The position numbers and the translations under genes were made by a program. From positions 62,001 to 126,000 of the forward strand of contig JAZGGH010000051.1 in NCBI GenBank assembly GCA_036480335.1: DNA of 64,000 nucleotides, written 5' to 3'. Origin of the DNA: JAZGER01 sp036480335. GTDB lineage: Bacteria; Pseudomonadota; Gammaproteobacteria; DSM-19610. Below the pieces are notes generated by a model. That model did not search any database. It was not told where the DNA came from and saw only the letters and a program-made list of their open reading frames with translations. Shown here piece by piece: positions 52,619 through 61,378 of this stretch (position 1 is the first letter of the stretch; the number at the start of each line of letters is the position of its first letter).

Positions 52619-53455
52619 ATGACACGTATTATAGCTGTTACCAATCAAAAAGGGGGTGTTGGGAAAACCACCACCACAGTCAATCTTGCGGCTTCGCTTG
52701 CCGCAACTCGTCGCCGTGTATTGCTTGTCGATCTTGACCCGCAAGGAAATGCGACAATGGGTAGTGGCACCGATAAAAATACTGTTGAATACAGCACTTA
52801 CCATGTATTGATGCGTCAGGTGGCGCTACAACAGGCGATTATTTTTTCAAAAGACGCGGGTTATCATCTACTGGCGGGTAATAGTGACCTGACTGCAGCA
52901 GAGGTAGAACTGCTTAGCGGTGAAGACAGGCATACACGCCTGGCGTTGGCTTTGACATCTATCAAAGATCAATTTGATTATATTCTGATAGACTGCCCAC
53001 CATCGCTAAATTTGTTGACATTGAACGCATTGATAGCTGCAGGCTCGGTATTTATACCGATACAGTGCGAATATTACGCTCTGGAAGGGTTATCCGCTTT
53101 GGTTGGTACTGTCGAGCAGATCAAAAATTCGGTCAATCCTGATCTTAAAATTGAAGGCTTGTTACGCACCATGTTTGATGCTCGAAATAACCTTGCCAAT
53201 CAGGTCTCTGATCAGTTGTTAAAACATTTTGGTGACAAGGTTTACCGGACAATAATTCCGCGCAATGTCAGACTGGCAGAAGCACCTAGCTATGGTTTGC
53301 CAATCATCAAGTACGATAAAACATCGCGTGGTGCGATTGCATATCTTGCCTTAGCAGGTGAGCTGGTCAGGCGAGAACAGGAAATGCAGCAGAATGAAGA
53401 AAAGAATGAATCTGGTAATGACGCCCTGCCCTCAATTGCTTCTACAGGAAATTAA
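52619..53455 (+). CDS. parA: chromosome partitioning ATPase ParA (Soj)
   Basis: DNA-binding Walker ATPase that drives segregation of ParB-parS complexes. 278 residues. Deviant Walker A NQKGGVGKTTT (about 9-19), LLVDLDPQGNAT (about 37-48) and IDCPPSLNLLTLNAL. The frame is open 16 codons upstream inside rsmG, but MTRIIAVTNQKGG is the family start. The C-terminal 20 residues are acidic and variable. Confidence 0.97.
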   Translation: MTRIIAVTNQKGGVGKTTTTVNLAASLAATRRRVLLVDLDPQGNATMGSGTDKNTVEYSTYHVLMRQVALQQAIIFSKDAGYHLLAGNSDLTAAEVELLSGEDRHTRLALALTSIKDQFDYILIDCPPSLNLLTLNALIAAGSVFIPIQCEYYALEGLSALVGTVEQIKNSVNPDLKIEGLLRTMFDARNNLANQVSDQLLKHFGDKVYRTIIPRNVRLAEAPSYGLPIIKYDKTSRGAIAYLALAGELVRREQEMQQNEEKNESGNDALPSIASTGN

Positions 53456-53460
53456 AATAT

Positions 53461-54357
53461 ATGGCGACGAAAAAGCGCGGTCTGGGGCGAGGTCTGGATG
53501 CTTTACTTGGATCTGCACCCGTTAAATCAGTAAGTGCAAAACCAGTTTCGACGGAAAGCGCCATAAAGACAACGGATGATGGTTTTAAAATCCTCGGTGT
53601 TGAGCAGCTACAGCGAGGTAAATACCAGCCACGTACCGACATGCATCCGGATAGTCTTGATGAGCTGGCAGATTCCATCCGCGTACAGGGTGTAGTACAG
53701 CCGATTGTGGTGCGGCCGGTCGCGGAAGGTAAATATGAGATCATTGCTGGAGAGAGGCGCTGGCGTGCGGCCCAGTTGGCCGAATTGAAAGATGTGCCAG
53801 TTATTATCCGTGATCTGGATGATCGTGCAGCCATTGCCGTTGCATTGATAGAAAATATTCAGCGTGAAAACCTGAACCCGCTGGAAGAAGCGCTCGCCCT
53901 CTCCCGCCTGATCAGGGAATTCGAAATGACGCATCAACAGGCGGCTGAAGCCGTTGGCCGATCGCGTGCTGCCGTTTCCAATTTGTTAAGATTACTAGAG
54001 CTTGGCGCGGTTACTACAGAGCATCTTAAAGCCGGAGCGATTGAAATGGGGCATGCTCGCGCCCTCCTTTCACTGTCCGGAAAAGACCAGGATATAGCGG
54101 CTCACAAGGTTGCCAACGGCAAGATGAGTGTTCGTGCAACAGAAAATCTGGTGAAAAAAATTCTTGCTGAAAGTAAAAATGATGGTAACCCTGCAGTTTC
54201 AGGCCGGGACCCTAATCTAGTGCGTCTGGAAAAAGACTTGTCCGATAAACTCGGTGCCACTATTCAGATTCAATACAATCAGAAAGGCCAGGGAAAATTA
54301 ACCATTAACTACAGTTCGCTTGATGAACTGGATGGAATACTCGAGCATATCCAATAA
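53461..54357 (+). CDS. parB: chromosome partitioning protein ParB (Spo0J)
   Basis: CTP-dependent DNA clamp that loads at parS. 298 residues. The N-terminal KKRGLGRGLDALLG is the ParA-stimulating peptide; the ParB/Srx domain has GERRWRAAQLA (CTP motif, near 98) and ENIQRENLNPLEEA; the HTH that reads parS lies around AEAVGRSRAAVSNLLRLL (about 163-180); the C-terminal dimer domain is complete. Exact parS sites lie 10 kb away beside gyrB/recF. Confidence 0.97.
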   Translation: MATKKRGLGRGLDALLGSAPVKSVSAKPVSTESAIKTTDDGFKILGVEQLQRGKYQPRTDMHPDSLDELADSIRVQGVVQPIVVRPVAEGKYEIIAGERRWRAAQLAELKDVPVIIRDLDDRAAIAVALIENIQRENLNPLEEALALSRLIREFEMTHQQAAEAVGRSRAAVSNLLRLLELGAVTTEHLKAGAIEMGHARALLSLSGKDQDIAAHKVANGKMSVRATENLVKKILAESKNDGNPAVSGRDPNLVRLEKDLSDKLGATIQIQYNQKGQGKLTINYSSLDELDGILEHIQ

Positions 54358-54371
54358 GGAGTATAAAATTG

Positions 54372-54401
54372 TTGACCGCAAGCATATGCTCTTCTTATAA
54401 T
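54372..54401 (+). promoter_or_regulatory. sigma-70 promoter of the atp operon
   Basis: TTGACC (54372-54377), 18 bases, TATAAT (54396-54401), directly before atpI and 14 bases after parB. Transcription would begin near 54408. The new transcript would start with a small hairpin, CTGCT-TTAG-AGCAG (54405-54418). Confidence 0.75.
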
Positions 54402-54438
54402 GCGCTGCTTTAGAGCAGAAGCTATTCTGGTGAATAGA

Positions 54439-54780
54439 ATGTGGTTTCCTGTGCAGCTGGCTCTGATTGGTTTTGTTGCATTTCCCGGCCTATATATTGG
54501 AGGGATGCAAGCTTTTGAAGCTATCTGGTTTGGCGGCAGTATGGCCATTTTGAATGTGTACTTGTTGCAGCGTTGCCAGAAACGTGAATTGCGCGTGGTA
54601 AGATCTGCTGATAAGACGCTCGCTGCAATGTATCTATGTGTTTTACAAAGGTTTATTATAATCGCCCTGCTCTTTTATGCGAGCCTGGGTATGCTGGAAT
54701 TAGTGCCGCTAGCTGTGCTAGTGGGGTTTATCATGGGACAGTCGATACTGTTTCTGCCTGGATTGATAAGAGTTAAATAG
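54439..54780 (+). CDS. atpI: ATP synthase subunit I (AtpI)
   Basis: A 113-residue membrane protein thought to assist c-ring assembly. Four hydrophobic segments are visible (about 5-20, 24-43, 62-82, 85-105). An ATG at 54400 gives 13 more residues, but it overlaps the TATAAT of the promoter, so an mRNA from that promoter could not use it; ATG 54439 has GGTG 7 bases upstream, and GTG 54430 is a third option. First gene of the operon. Confidence 0.88.
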   Translation: MWFPVQLALIGFVAFPGLYIGGMQAFEAIWFGGSMAILNVYLLQRCQKRELRVVRSADKTLAAMYLCVLQRFIIIALLFYASLGMLELVPLAVLVGFIMGQSILFLPGLIRVK

Positions 54781-54790
54781 CAAATCAATT

Positions 54791-55654
54791 ATGTCATCAA
54801 CACCGCAGTCGTCATCAGAATATATACAGCATCACTTGACCAACCTGACTTTTGGGCAGCATGCTGACGGTCATTGGGGTTTTGCGCATTCATCTGTCGA
54901 AGCGGCAGAAATGGGTTTCTGGGCGATAAATGTTGATAGTATGTTTTTCTCAATTGGTCTTGGCGTGCTGTTTCTTTGGTTATTTAGAAAAGCAGCAAAA
55001 AACGCGACTACAGGCGTTCCTGGCAAACTACAGAATTTTGTAGAATGGATTGTTGAGTTTATTGATGAAAATGTACGCGGTTCGTTTTCAGCTAAAAACG
55101 ATATGGTTGCACCACTGGCACTGACAATTTTTCTGTGGGTGTTTAGCATGAACTTTATGGATTTGCTTGCGGTTGATCTTTTGCCCTGGCTTGCGGGCAT
55201 GGCTGGCGTTTCGCACCTGAAAATAGTCCCCTCTACAGATCCTAATATAACTTTCGGGCTTGCACTGGTCGTTTTTTGGCTTGTTCTGTATTATAGTATA
55301 AAAATCAAAGGGTTGGCTGGTTTTGCTGGTGAATTAACACTGGCGCCCTTTCAATCGAATAACAAATTACTACAAATATTTTTTATGCCGATCAATTTGT
55401 TGCTCGAAGGCGTGACATTGATCGCTAAACCAGTTTCCCTGTCACTGCGACTTTTTGGCAATATGTATGCGGGTGAAATGATATTCATACTTATCGCTCT
55501 GATGTATGGCGGTGGTATGGTAATGGGAATCTTTGGTGGGTTTTTGCAACTTGGGTGGGCGATTTTCCATATCCTGATTATCACCTTGCAGGCATTTATC
55601 TTTATGACGCTAACCATCGTTTATCTGGATATGGCTCACCAGGAACATCATTGA
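54791..55654 (+). CDS. atpB: ATP synthase Fo subunit a
   Basis: Stator channel subunit of Fo. 287 residues. Several membrane helices; the long helix with the essential arginine is in KPVSLSLRLFGNMYAGE (near residues 212-228), and the last helix ends in LQAFIFMTLTIVYLDMAH. NFMDLLAVDLLP (near 119) is characteristic of the gammaproteobacterial subunit. Confidence 0.97.
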   Translation: MSSTPQSSSEYIQHHLTNLTFGQHADGHWGFAHSSVEAAEMGFWAINVDSMFFSIGLGVLFLWLFRKAAKNATTGVPGKLQNFVEWIVEFIDENVRGSFSAKNDMVAPLALTIFLWVFSMNFMDLLAVDLLPWLAGMAGVSHLKIVPSTDPNITFGLALVVFWLVLYYSIKIKGLAGFAGELTLAPFQSNNKLLQIFFMPINLLLEGVTLIAKPVSLSLRLFGNMYAGEMIFILIALMYGGGMVMGIFGGFLQLGWAIFHILIITLQAFIFMTLTIVYLDMAHQEHH

Positions 55655-55710
55655 TTGAAATCACGCTTTTTGATTATTACTTTATTAATTTATACTTTTA
55701 GGAGATAAAA

Positions 55711-55947
55711 ATGGAAAACGCTCTGCTTTATATCGCCGGTGCTCTAATGATGGGTCTGGGCGCGTTGGGAGCCGCTGTTGGTATTGGTATCCTCGGCGGA
55801 CGCTTTCTGGAAGGCGCTGCTCGTCAGCCAGAATTGATCCCAATGCTGCGTACCCAGTTCTTTATTGTAATGGGTCTGGTTGATGCGGTGCCTATGATTG
55901 CGGTTGGTCTCTCTATGTATATCATGTTTGCAGTCGTCGGCAGCTAA
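55711..55947 (+). CDS. atpE: ATP synthase Fo subunit c
   Basis: A 78-residue hairpin protein that forms the proton-driven ring. Glycine-rich first helix (GLGALGAAVGIGILGG), polar loop ARQPE, and second helix with the proton-binding D58 in MGLVDAVPMIAVG. No extra polar residues of the sodium type are evident, so proton coupling is likely. AGGAG precedes the ATG. Confidence 0.97.
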   Translation: MENALLYIAGALMMGLGALGAAVGIGILGGRFLEGAARQPELIPMLRTQFFIVMGLVDAVPMIAVGLSMYIMFAVVGS

Positions 55948-55974
55948 CAACAAACAGATCGTTGAGGTGCAAAT

Positions 55975-56445
55975 ATGAATTTTAATGCGACATTGATCGG
56001 CCAGATGATTACGTTTTTTTTGTTTGTCTGGTTTTGCATGAAATATGTCTGGCCTCCGATTATGACGGCGCTTACTGATCGCAAGGAAAAAATTGCTGAA
56101 GGTCTGGCAGCAGCTGATCGAGGTAAGCAAGAGCAGCAGCTGGCTGAAAAGAGGGCGCTTGAAAAGCTTCATGAGGCTAAACAGCAGGCTGCTGAAATTC
56201 TTACGCGTGCAGAAAAACGTGCGACAGAGATTGTAGAGGAAGCAAAGGTAGGCGCGATAGAAGAGGGTGATCGATTGAAAGTGGCTGCCCAGACAGAAAT
56301 AGACCAGGAAGTTAATCGCGCGAAAGAATCGCTGCGTAGTCAGGTGGTTGAAATAGCAACAGCAGGTGCCAGTCGAATTCTGAAAAAAGAGCTGGATGTT
56401 AAGGCAAACGATGATCTTATCAAGGATCTGGTCTCCCAGATTTAA
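55975..56445 (+). CDS. atpF: ATP synthase Fo subunit b
   Basis: Peripheral stalk subunit. 156 residues, the same as E. coli. One N-terminal membrane helix (about 5-25) starting MNFNATLIGQMITF, then a long charged coiled coil rich in Ala, Glu, Lys and Arg. Confidence 0.97.
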   Translation: MNFNATLIGQMITFFLFVWFCMKYVWPPIMTALTDRKEKIAEGLAAADRGKQEQQLAEKRALEKLHEAKQQAAEILTRAEKRATEIVEEAKVGAIEEGDRLKVAAQTEIDQEVNRAKESLRSQVVEIATAGASRILKKELDVKANDDLIKDLVSQI

Positions 56446-56453
56446 GGCGCATT

Positions 56454-57023
56454 ATGTCAGATTTAGCGACAAATGAGACTGAGCAGCAGAAGGGTGAAGC
56501 GGCCTTGTCCCGTCCTTATGCCAGAGCGGCATTTGAAATGGCAAGAAAATCAAAAGATTTTCAGTCCTGGACAGATAAACTGGCATTAATGGCTGCGGTT
56601 TCGCAGGATCCCGTCATGCTAAAAATCCTTGATGACCCACAATTGACACATCAGCAAACTGCTGATGTGTTTATCAAGGCATGTGGTGATGATATTGATA
56701 CTGCAGCACGAAACTTGCTGGCTGTTCTGGCAGAAAATAGCCGTTTAAGCGAATTGCCGATGATTTCATCGCTTTACAACGATTATCGTTATGAAGCTGA
56801 AGGAACAGTGGAAGTCAGCGTGGTATCTGCTTTACCGTTAAGTGATTCGCAAAAAGAAGCGATTACCGAGGCGCTGAAAAAACGTTTTGGCCAAGATGTG
56901 CAACTGAATTGTTCTGTTGACGAAGATCTGGTTGGTGGTGCGGTCATCAAGGCAGGTGATTTGGTGATAGACGGGTCTGCAGCCGAACATTTGCGTCAAT
57001 TATCCAGTGCACTGGTTCACTAA
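56454..57023 (+). CDS. atpH: ATP synthase F1 subunit delta
   Basis: Connects the b stalk to the top of F1. 189 residues, about 12 longer than E. coli owing to a polar N-terminal extension before the conserved RPYARAAFEMA. C-terminal VGGAVIKAGDLVIDGSAAEHLRQL is the family signature. Confidence 0.96.
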   Translation: MSDLATNETEQQKGEAALSRPYARAAFEMARKSKDFQSWTDKLALMAAVSQDPVMLKILDDPQLTHQQTADVFIKACGDDIDTAARNLLAVLAENSRLSELPMISSLYNDYRYEAEGTVEVSVVSALPLSDSQKEAITEALKKRFGQDVQLNCSVDEDLVGGAVIKAGDLVIDGSAAEHLRQLSSALVH

Positions 57024-57041
57024 TTTAATAGGACTCAAGTA

Positions 57042-58583
57042 ATGCAATTAAATCCATCAGAAATCAGTGATCTGATTAAGCAACGAATCGAAGGTTTTGA
57101 AGCAACATCTGAAGCCAGAAGTGAAGGTACAGTGGTTAGTCTGACCGATGGTATCTGCCGTGTTCATGGCCTTGCCGATGTTATGCAAGGTGAAATGATT
57201 GACTTTGGCAATGAGCTTTATGGCATGGCGCTTAATCTGGAGCGTGATTCTGTGGGCGCTGTTGTACTGGGTGATTACAAAACGATTACAGAAGGCGACA
57301 AGGTTAAATGCACAGGTCGTATTCTTGAGGTTCCAGTGGGAGAAGCACTACTTGGACGGGTAGTAGATTCTCTGGGTAATCCTATCGATGGCCGTGGCCC
57401 GATTGAAGCGGCTGGATTCTCTCCTATAGAAAAAATTGCACCGGGTGTTATTGAAAGAAAATCGGTCGATCAGCCTGTGCAGACGGGTGTTAAGGCGATT
57501 GATGCAATGGTACCTGTTGGTCGGGGTCAACGAGAATTAATTATTGGTGACCGGCAAACGGGTAAGACAGCTGTTGCGATTGATGCCATCATTAATCAAA
57601 AAGGCACCGGTGTTAAATGTATCTACGTTGCCATAGGCCAGAAGAATTCATCTGTGGCTGCGGTGGTTAGAAAGCTCGAAGAACATGGCGCGATGGAACA
57701 TACCATTGTGGTATCTGCGGGAGCATCCGACTCGGCAGCAATGCAGTATATTGCACCTTATTCGGGCTGTTCTATGGGTGAATATTTTCGTGATAAGGGT
57801 GAAGATGCTCTCATTATTTATGATGACCTGACCAAACAGGCCTGGGCATATAGGCAGGTTTCCCTGTTGCTCAGACGCCCACCTGGCCGTGAAGCTTATC
57901 CGGGTGATGTTTTCTATTTGCACTCACGTTTACTGGAGCGCGCGGCACGAGTAAATACGGCCTTTGTTGAAAAACATACTAAGGGTACTGTGAAAGGTAA
58001 AACAGGATCGCTAACGGCGTTACCGATCATTGAAACCCAGGCAGGTGATGTATCTGCATTCGTACCAACCAATGTTATTTCAATTACCGATGGTCAGATT
58101 TTCCTTGAGTCGGATTTGTTTAATGCAGGTATTCGACCAGCAATTAATGCCGGTCTTTCTGTTTCACGTGTTGGTGGCGCTGCGCAAACGAACATCATTA
58201 AGAAGTTGGGTGGCGGTGTTCGACTGGCGCTTGCGCAATATCGTGAGCTCGCGGCTTTTGCTCAGTTTGCTTCTGATCTTGATGAAACAACACGTAAACA
58301 GCTGGAACGGGGTCAACGTGTGACAGAATTAATGAAACAGAGTCAGTACTCACCATTATCTGTTGCCGAAATGGCTATTTCCCTGTTTGCCGCGAACGAA
58401 GGTTTTCTCGATGACGTCGATGTGAATAAGGTCGTTTCCTTTGAAGCTGGGTTGTTGTCACATTTCAAATCCAGTTTTGCCAGTGACATGGATGCCATTA
58501 ATGCAAACCCGGATTATAATGACGAGGTTGCCAGCACTATGCGTAAGGTGATCGAAGATTTTGTCGCCAATGGGGCATTTTAA
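57042..58583 (+). CDS. atpA: ATP synthase F1 subunit alpha
   Basis: Regulatory nucleotide-binding subunit of F1. 513 residues, the same as E. coli. Walker A GDRQTGKTA (about 169-177), family signature PAINAGLSVSRVGGAAQ (about 366-382). Its stop overlaps the atpG start by one base. Confidence 0.98.
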   Translation: MQLNPSEISDLIKQRIEGFEATSEARSEGTVVSLTDGICRVHGLADVMQGEMIDFGNELYGMALNLERDSVGAVVLGDYKTITEGDKVKCTGRILEVPVGEALLGRVVDSLGNPIDGRGPIEAAGFSPIEKIAPGVIERKSVDQPVQTGVKAIDAMVPVGRGQRELIIGDRQTGKTAVAIDAIINQKGTGVKCIYVAIGQKNSSVAAVVRKLEEHGAMEHTIVVSAGASDSAAMQYIAPYSGCSMGEYFRDKGEDALIIYDDLTKQAWAYRQVSLLLRRPPGREAYPGDVFYLHSRLLERAARVNTAFVEKHTKGTVKGKTGSLTALPIIETQAGDVSAFVPTNVISITDGQIFLESDLFNAGIRPAINAGLSVSRVGGAAQTNIIKKLGGGVRLALAQYRELAAFAQFASDLDETTRKQLERGQRVTELMKQSQYSPLSVAEMAISLFAANEGFLDDVDVNKVVSFEAGLLSHFKSSFASDMDAINANPDYNDEVASTMRKVIEDFVANGAF

Positions 58584-59446
58584 TGGCTGCTGGAAAAGAA
58601 GTTCGGACGCAGATTACCAGTATTCAGAATACGCAAAAAATCACTAAAGCGATGGAAATGGTTGCGGCCAGCAAAATGCGTAAGGCTCAGGAACGGATGC
58701 GGGCATCCAGACCTTACGCTGAAAAAATGCGTTCAGTGGTTTCTCATATTGGTAAATCACATCCTGAATATAAACATCCGTATTTGATCAATCGTGAAAA
58801 GAAACGCGTTGGCCTTATTATTGTGTCATCAGACCGTGGTTTGTGCGGTGGTTTGAATACGAATCTATTTAAAGCTGTCGTTGAGAAAATGAAAGAGTTC
58901 CAGGGACAGGGACAGGAAATTGATATCGCTATAATAGGTTCGAAAGCGCTAGGCTATTTTAAGCGATTGGGCGGTAATCTGGTTTCTCAGGTGACGCATT
59001 TGGGCGATTCGCCCTCAGCTGAAGAATTGATTGGTTTTGTTAAAGTGATGTTAATCGCTTACGACGAAGGTAAAATTGATCATCTTTATCTGGCTAATAA
59101 TCAATTTGTCAATACAATGACCCAGCAACCCATTGTCGAGCAATTGTTGCCTGTAAAGGGTGATGATGAAGACGAAGAACTGAAACATCACTGGGATTAT
59201 ATTTATGAACCAGGCGCTAAGGATGTTATGGACGGTATGCTGATGCGGTATATTGAATCACTGGTTTATCAGAGTGTAGTTGAAAATATAGCCTGTGAAA
59301 TGGCTGCGCGTATGGTTGCAATGAAAGCTGCAACCGATAACGCTGGAGACATGATTGATGAATTACAGCTTGTGTACAATAAGGCGCGTCAGGGCGCAAT
59401 CACTCAGGAACTGTCAGAAATCGTTAGTGGGGCTGCTGCAGTTTAA
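58583..59446 (+). CDS. atpG: ATP synthase F1 subunit gamma
   Basis: Central rotor shaft. 287 residues, the same as E. coli. N-terminal helix with RTQITSIQNTQKITKAMEMVAASKMRKAQ; SSDRGLCGGLN near 83; C-terminal helix YNKARQGAITQELSEIVSGAAA, the family signature. Confidence 0.97.
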   Translation: MAAGKEVRTQITSIQNTQKITKAMEMVAASKMRKAQERMRASRPYAEKMRSVVSHIGKSHPEYKHPYLINREKKRVGLIIVSSDRGLCGGLNTNLFKAVVEKMKEFQGQGQEIDIAIIGSKALGYFKRLGGNLVSQVTHLGDSPSAEELIGFVKVMLIAYDEGKIDHLYLANNQFVNTMTQQPIVEQLLPVKGDDEDEELKHHWDYIYEPGAKDVMDGMLMRYIESLVYQSVVENIACEMAARMVAMKAATDNAGDMIDELQLVYNKARQGAITQELSEIVSGAAAV

Positions 59447-59486
59447 TGTCATTTATAGAATTTAATTTTGAAATGAGGACTTTGTC

Positions 59487-60863
59487 ATGAGTTCCGGAAA
59501 TATTGTTGAAATAATCGGTGCGGTAGTAGATGTGGAATTTTCTCGAGACTCGGTACCGAAAATTTATGATGCCCTGTTGGTAGAAGAAGCTGATCTGACG
59601 CTTGAAGTTCAGCAGCAACTTGGTGATGGTATAGTGAGAACTATCGCAATGGGTTCAACCGATGGTATCAAACGTGGTGTTGCTGTGAGCAATACTGGGG
59701 AGGCTATTAGAGTTCCCGTTGGTCAGGGTACGCTCGGCCGAGTGATGGATGTGCTTGGTAACCCGATAGATGAAGCTGGCCCGGTTGACGCCGACAAAAG
59801 AATGCCGATTCATCGAGATCCACCCGCCTATGCAGACCAGGCAGCCAGTGTAGAAATCCTCGAAACTGGTGTCAAAGTTATCGATCTGATCATGCCAATT
59901 GCGAAAGGCGGTAAGATAGGCTTGTTTGGTGGCGCTGGTGTGGGTAAGACAGTTACTCTGATGGAGTTGATTAACAACATCGCCAAGCAGCATAGTGGTT
60001 TGTCAGTGTTTGCAGGCGTTGGTGAACGCACTCGTGAAGGGAATGATTTCTATTACGAAATGAAAGAAGCCGGTGTGCTAGAAAAAGTTGCTCTGGTGTA
60101 TGGACAAATGAATGAACCACCGGGTAACAGATTACGGGTTGCTCTGACGGGATTGACCATGGCAGAACATTTCCGCGATGATGGTCGGGATGTTTTGATG
60201 TTTATCGATAATATTTATCGTTATACCCTGGCTGGTACAGAAGTATCTGCATTATTGGGACGTATGCCTTCAGCTGTGGGTTATCAGCCTACGCTGGCTG
60301 AAGAAATGGGTGCCCTGCAGGAGAGAATCACATCGACAAAAGCTGGGTCGATTACGTCTTTCCAGGCTGTATATGTTCCTGCAGATGATTTGACTGATCC
60401 ATCACCAGCGACAACATTCGCTCATCTGGATGCAACACTTGTTCTCTCACGTCAGGTTGCAGAGTTAGGCATCTACCCTGCAGTGGATCCACTGGATTCA
60501 ACCTCTCGTCAGCTCGATCCGCTGGTCGTCGGTAATGAACATTATGATACTGCGCGTGCAGTTCAGGGGACGTTACAACGTTATAAAGAATTACGCGATA
60601 TTATAGCGATCCTTGGAATGGACGAGTTATCGGAAGAAGACAAGCAGGTGGTTGCCAGGGCACGTAAAGTGCAAAGATTCCTGTCCCAGCCATTCTTTGT
60701 TGCCGAAACCTTTACTGGCGCACCGGGTAAATATGTTTCTCTAAAGGATACCATCTCTGCATTTAAAGGCATTGTGGATGGTGACTATGATGATCTGCCG
60801 GAACAGGCGTTTTATATGGTAGGCACAATTGATGAAGCGATTGAAAAGGCTAAATCTCTTTAA
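59487..60863 (+). CDS. atpD: ATP synthase F1 subunit beta
   Basis: Catalytic subunit of F1. 458 residues against 460 in E. coli. Walker A GGAGVGKTV (about 148-156), catalytic Glu in GVGERTREGND (near 180), Walker B VLMFIDNI, and PAVDPLDSTS, the family signature (near 338-347). AGGAC precedes the ATG. Confidence 0.98.
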   Translation: MSSGNIVEIIGAVVDVEFSRDSVPKIYDALLVEEADLTLEVQQQLGDGIVRTIAMGSTDGIKRGVAVSNTGEAIRVPVGQGTLGRVMDVLGNPIDEAGPVDADKRMPIHRDPPAYADQAASVEILETGVKVIDLIMPIAKGGKIGLFGGAGVGKTVTLMELINNIAKQHSGLSVFAGVGERTREGNDFYYEMKEAGVLEKVALVYGQMNEPPGNRLRVALTGLTMAEHFRDDGRDVLMFIDNIYRYTLAGTEVSALLGRMPSAVGYQPTLAEEMGALQERITSTKAGSITSFQAVYVPADDLTDPSPATTFAHLDATLVLSRQVAELGIYPAVDPLDSTSRQLDPLVVGNEHYDTARAVQGTLQRYKELRDIIAILGMDELSEEDKQVVARARKVQRFLSQPFFVAETFTGAPGKYVSLKDTISAFKGIVDGDYDDLPEQAFYMVGTIDEAIEKAKSL

Positions 60864-60880
60864 TAGATGCAGGGCTAAAA

Positions 60881-61300
60881 ATGGCGATGACAATTCACAT
60901 TGATATTGTAAGTGCTGAGGCTGAAATTTATTCCGGTCAGGCTAATATGATATTTGCACCCGGGGTGATGGGTGAGCTTGGTATTGCTCCGCGGCATACA
61001 CCGTTACTAACGCGGTTAAAGGCGGGCGAAGTCCGTTTGCAAATGGAAGGCAAGGAAGAACAAATGTTTTTTATTTCCGGCGGCATGTTGGAGATACAGC
61101 CTCACGTGGTCACTGTGCTAGCAGATACGGCCATTCGTGCTGATGATCTCGATGAAGCCGCCGCCATTAAAGCGAAAGATGCTGCAGAAAAGGCTATGGC
61201 GGATAAGAAAACAGAATTTGATTACGCCAGGGCTCAGGCAGAAATGGCGGAAGCTGTTGCTCAGTTACGTACTATTCAGAAGCTCAGAAAAGAAAAATAA
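60881..61300 (+). CDS. atpC: ATP synthase F1 subunit epsilon
   Basis: Rotor subunit and ATPase inhibitor. 139 residues, the same as E. coli. N-terminal beta sandwich (about 1-85, with GELGIAPRHTPLLT) and two C-terminal helices (about 90-137), so the inhibitory arm is present. Last gene of the atp operon; no clear terminator in the 78 bases before glmU. Confidence 0.97.
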   Translation: MAMTIHIDIVSAEAEIYSGQANMIFAPGVMGELGIAPRHTPLLTRLKAGEVRLQMEGKEEQMFFISGGMLEIQPHVVTVLADTAIRADDLDEAAAIKAKDAAEKAMADKKTEFDYARAQAEMAEAVAQLRTIQKLRKEK

Positions 61301-61378
61301 TCATTAATTCTCGGTCAAGTTAATAATTGTTTGTGTTGTTCCTTTATCTGCTTTGAGTGAGTAAATTAAGGAGTTGTA

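Noticed and set aside
58160..58175. Half parS TGTTTCACGTG in atpA
   Set aside because: Only the left half matches; it is explained by coding for SVSRVGG, a conserved ATP synthase signature.
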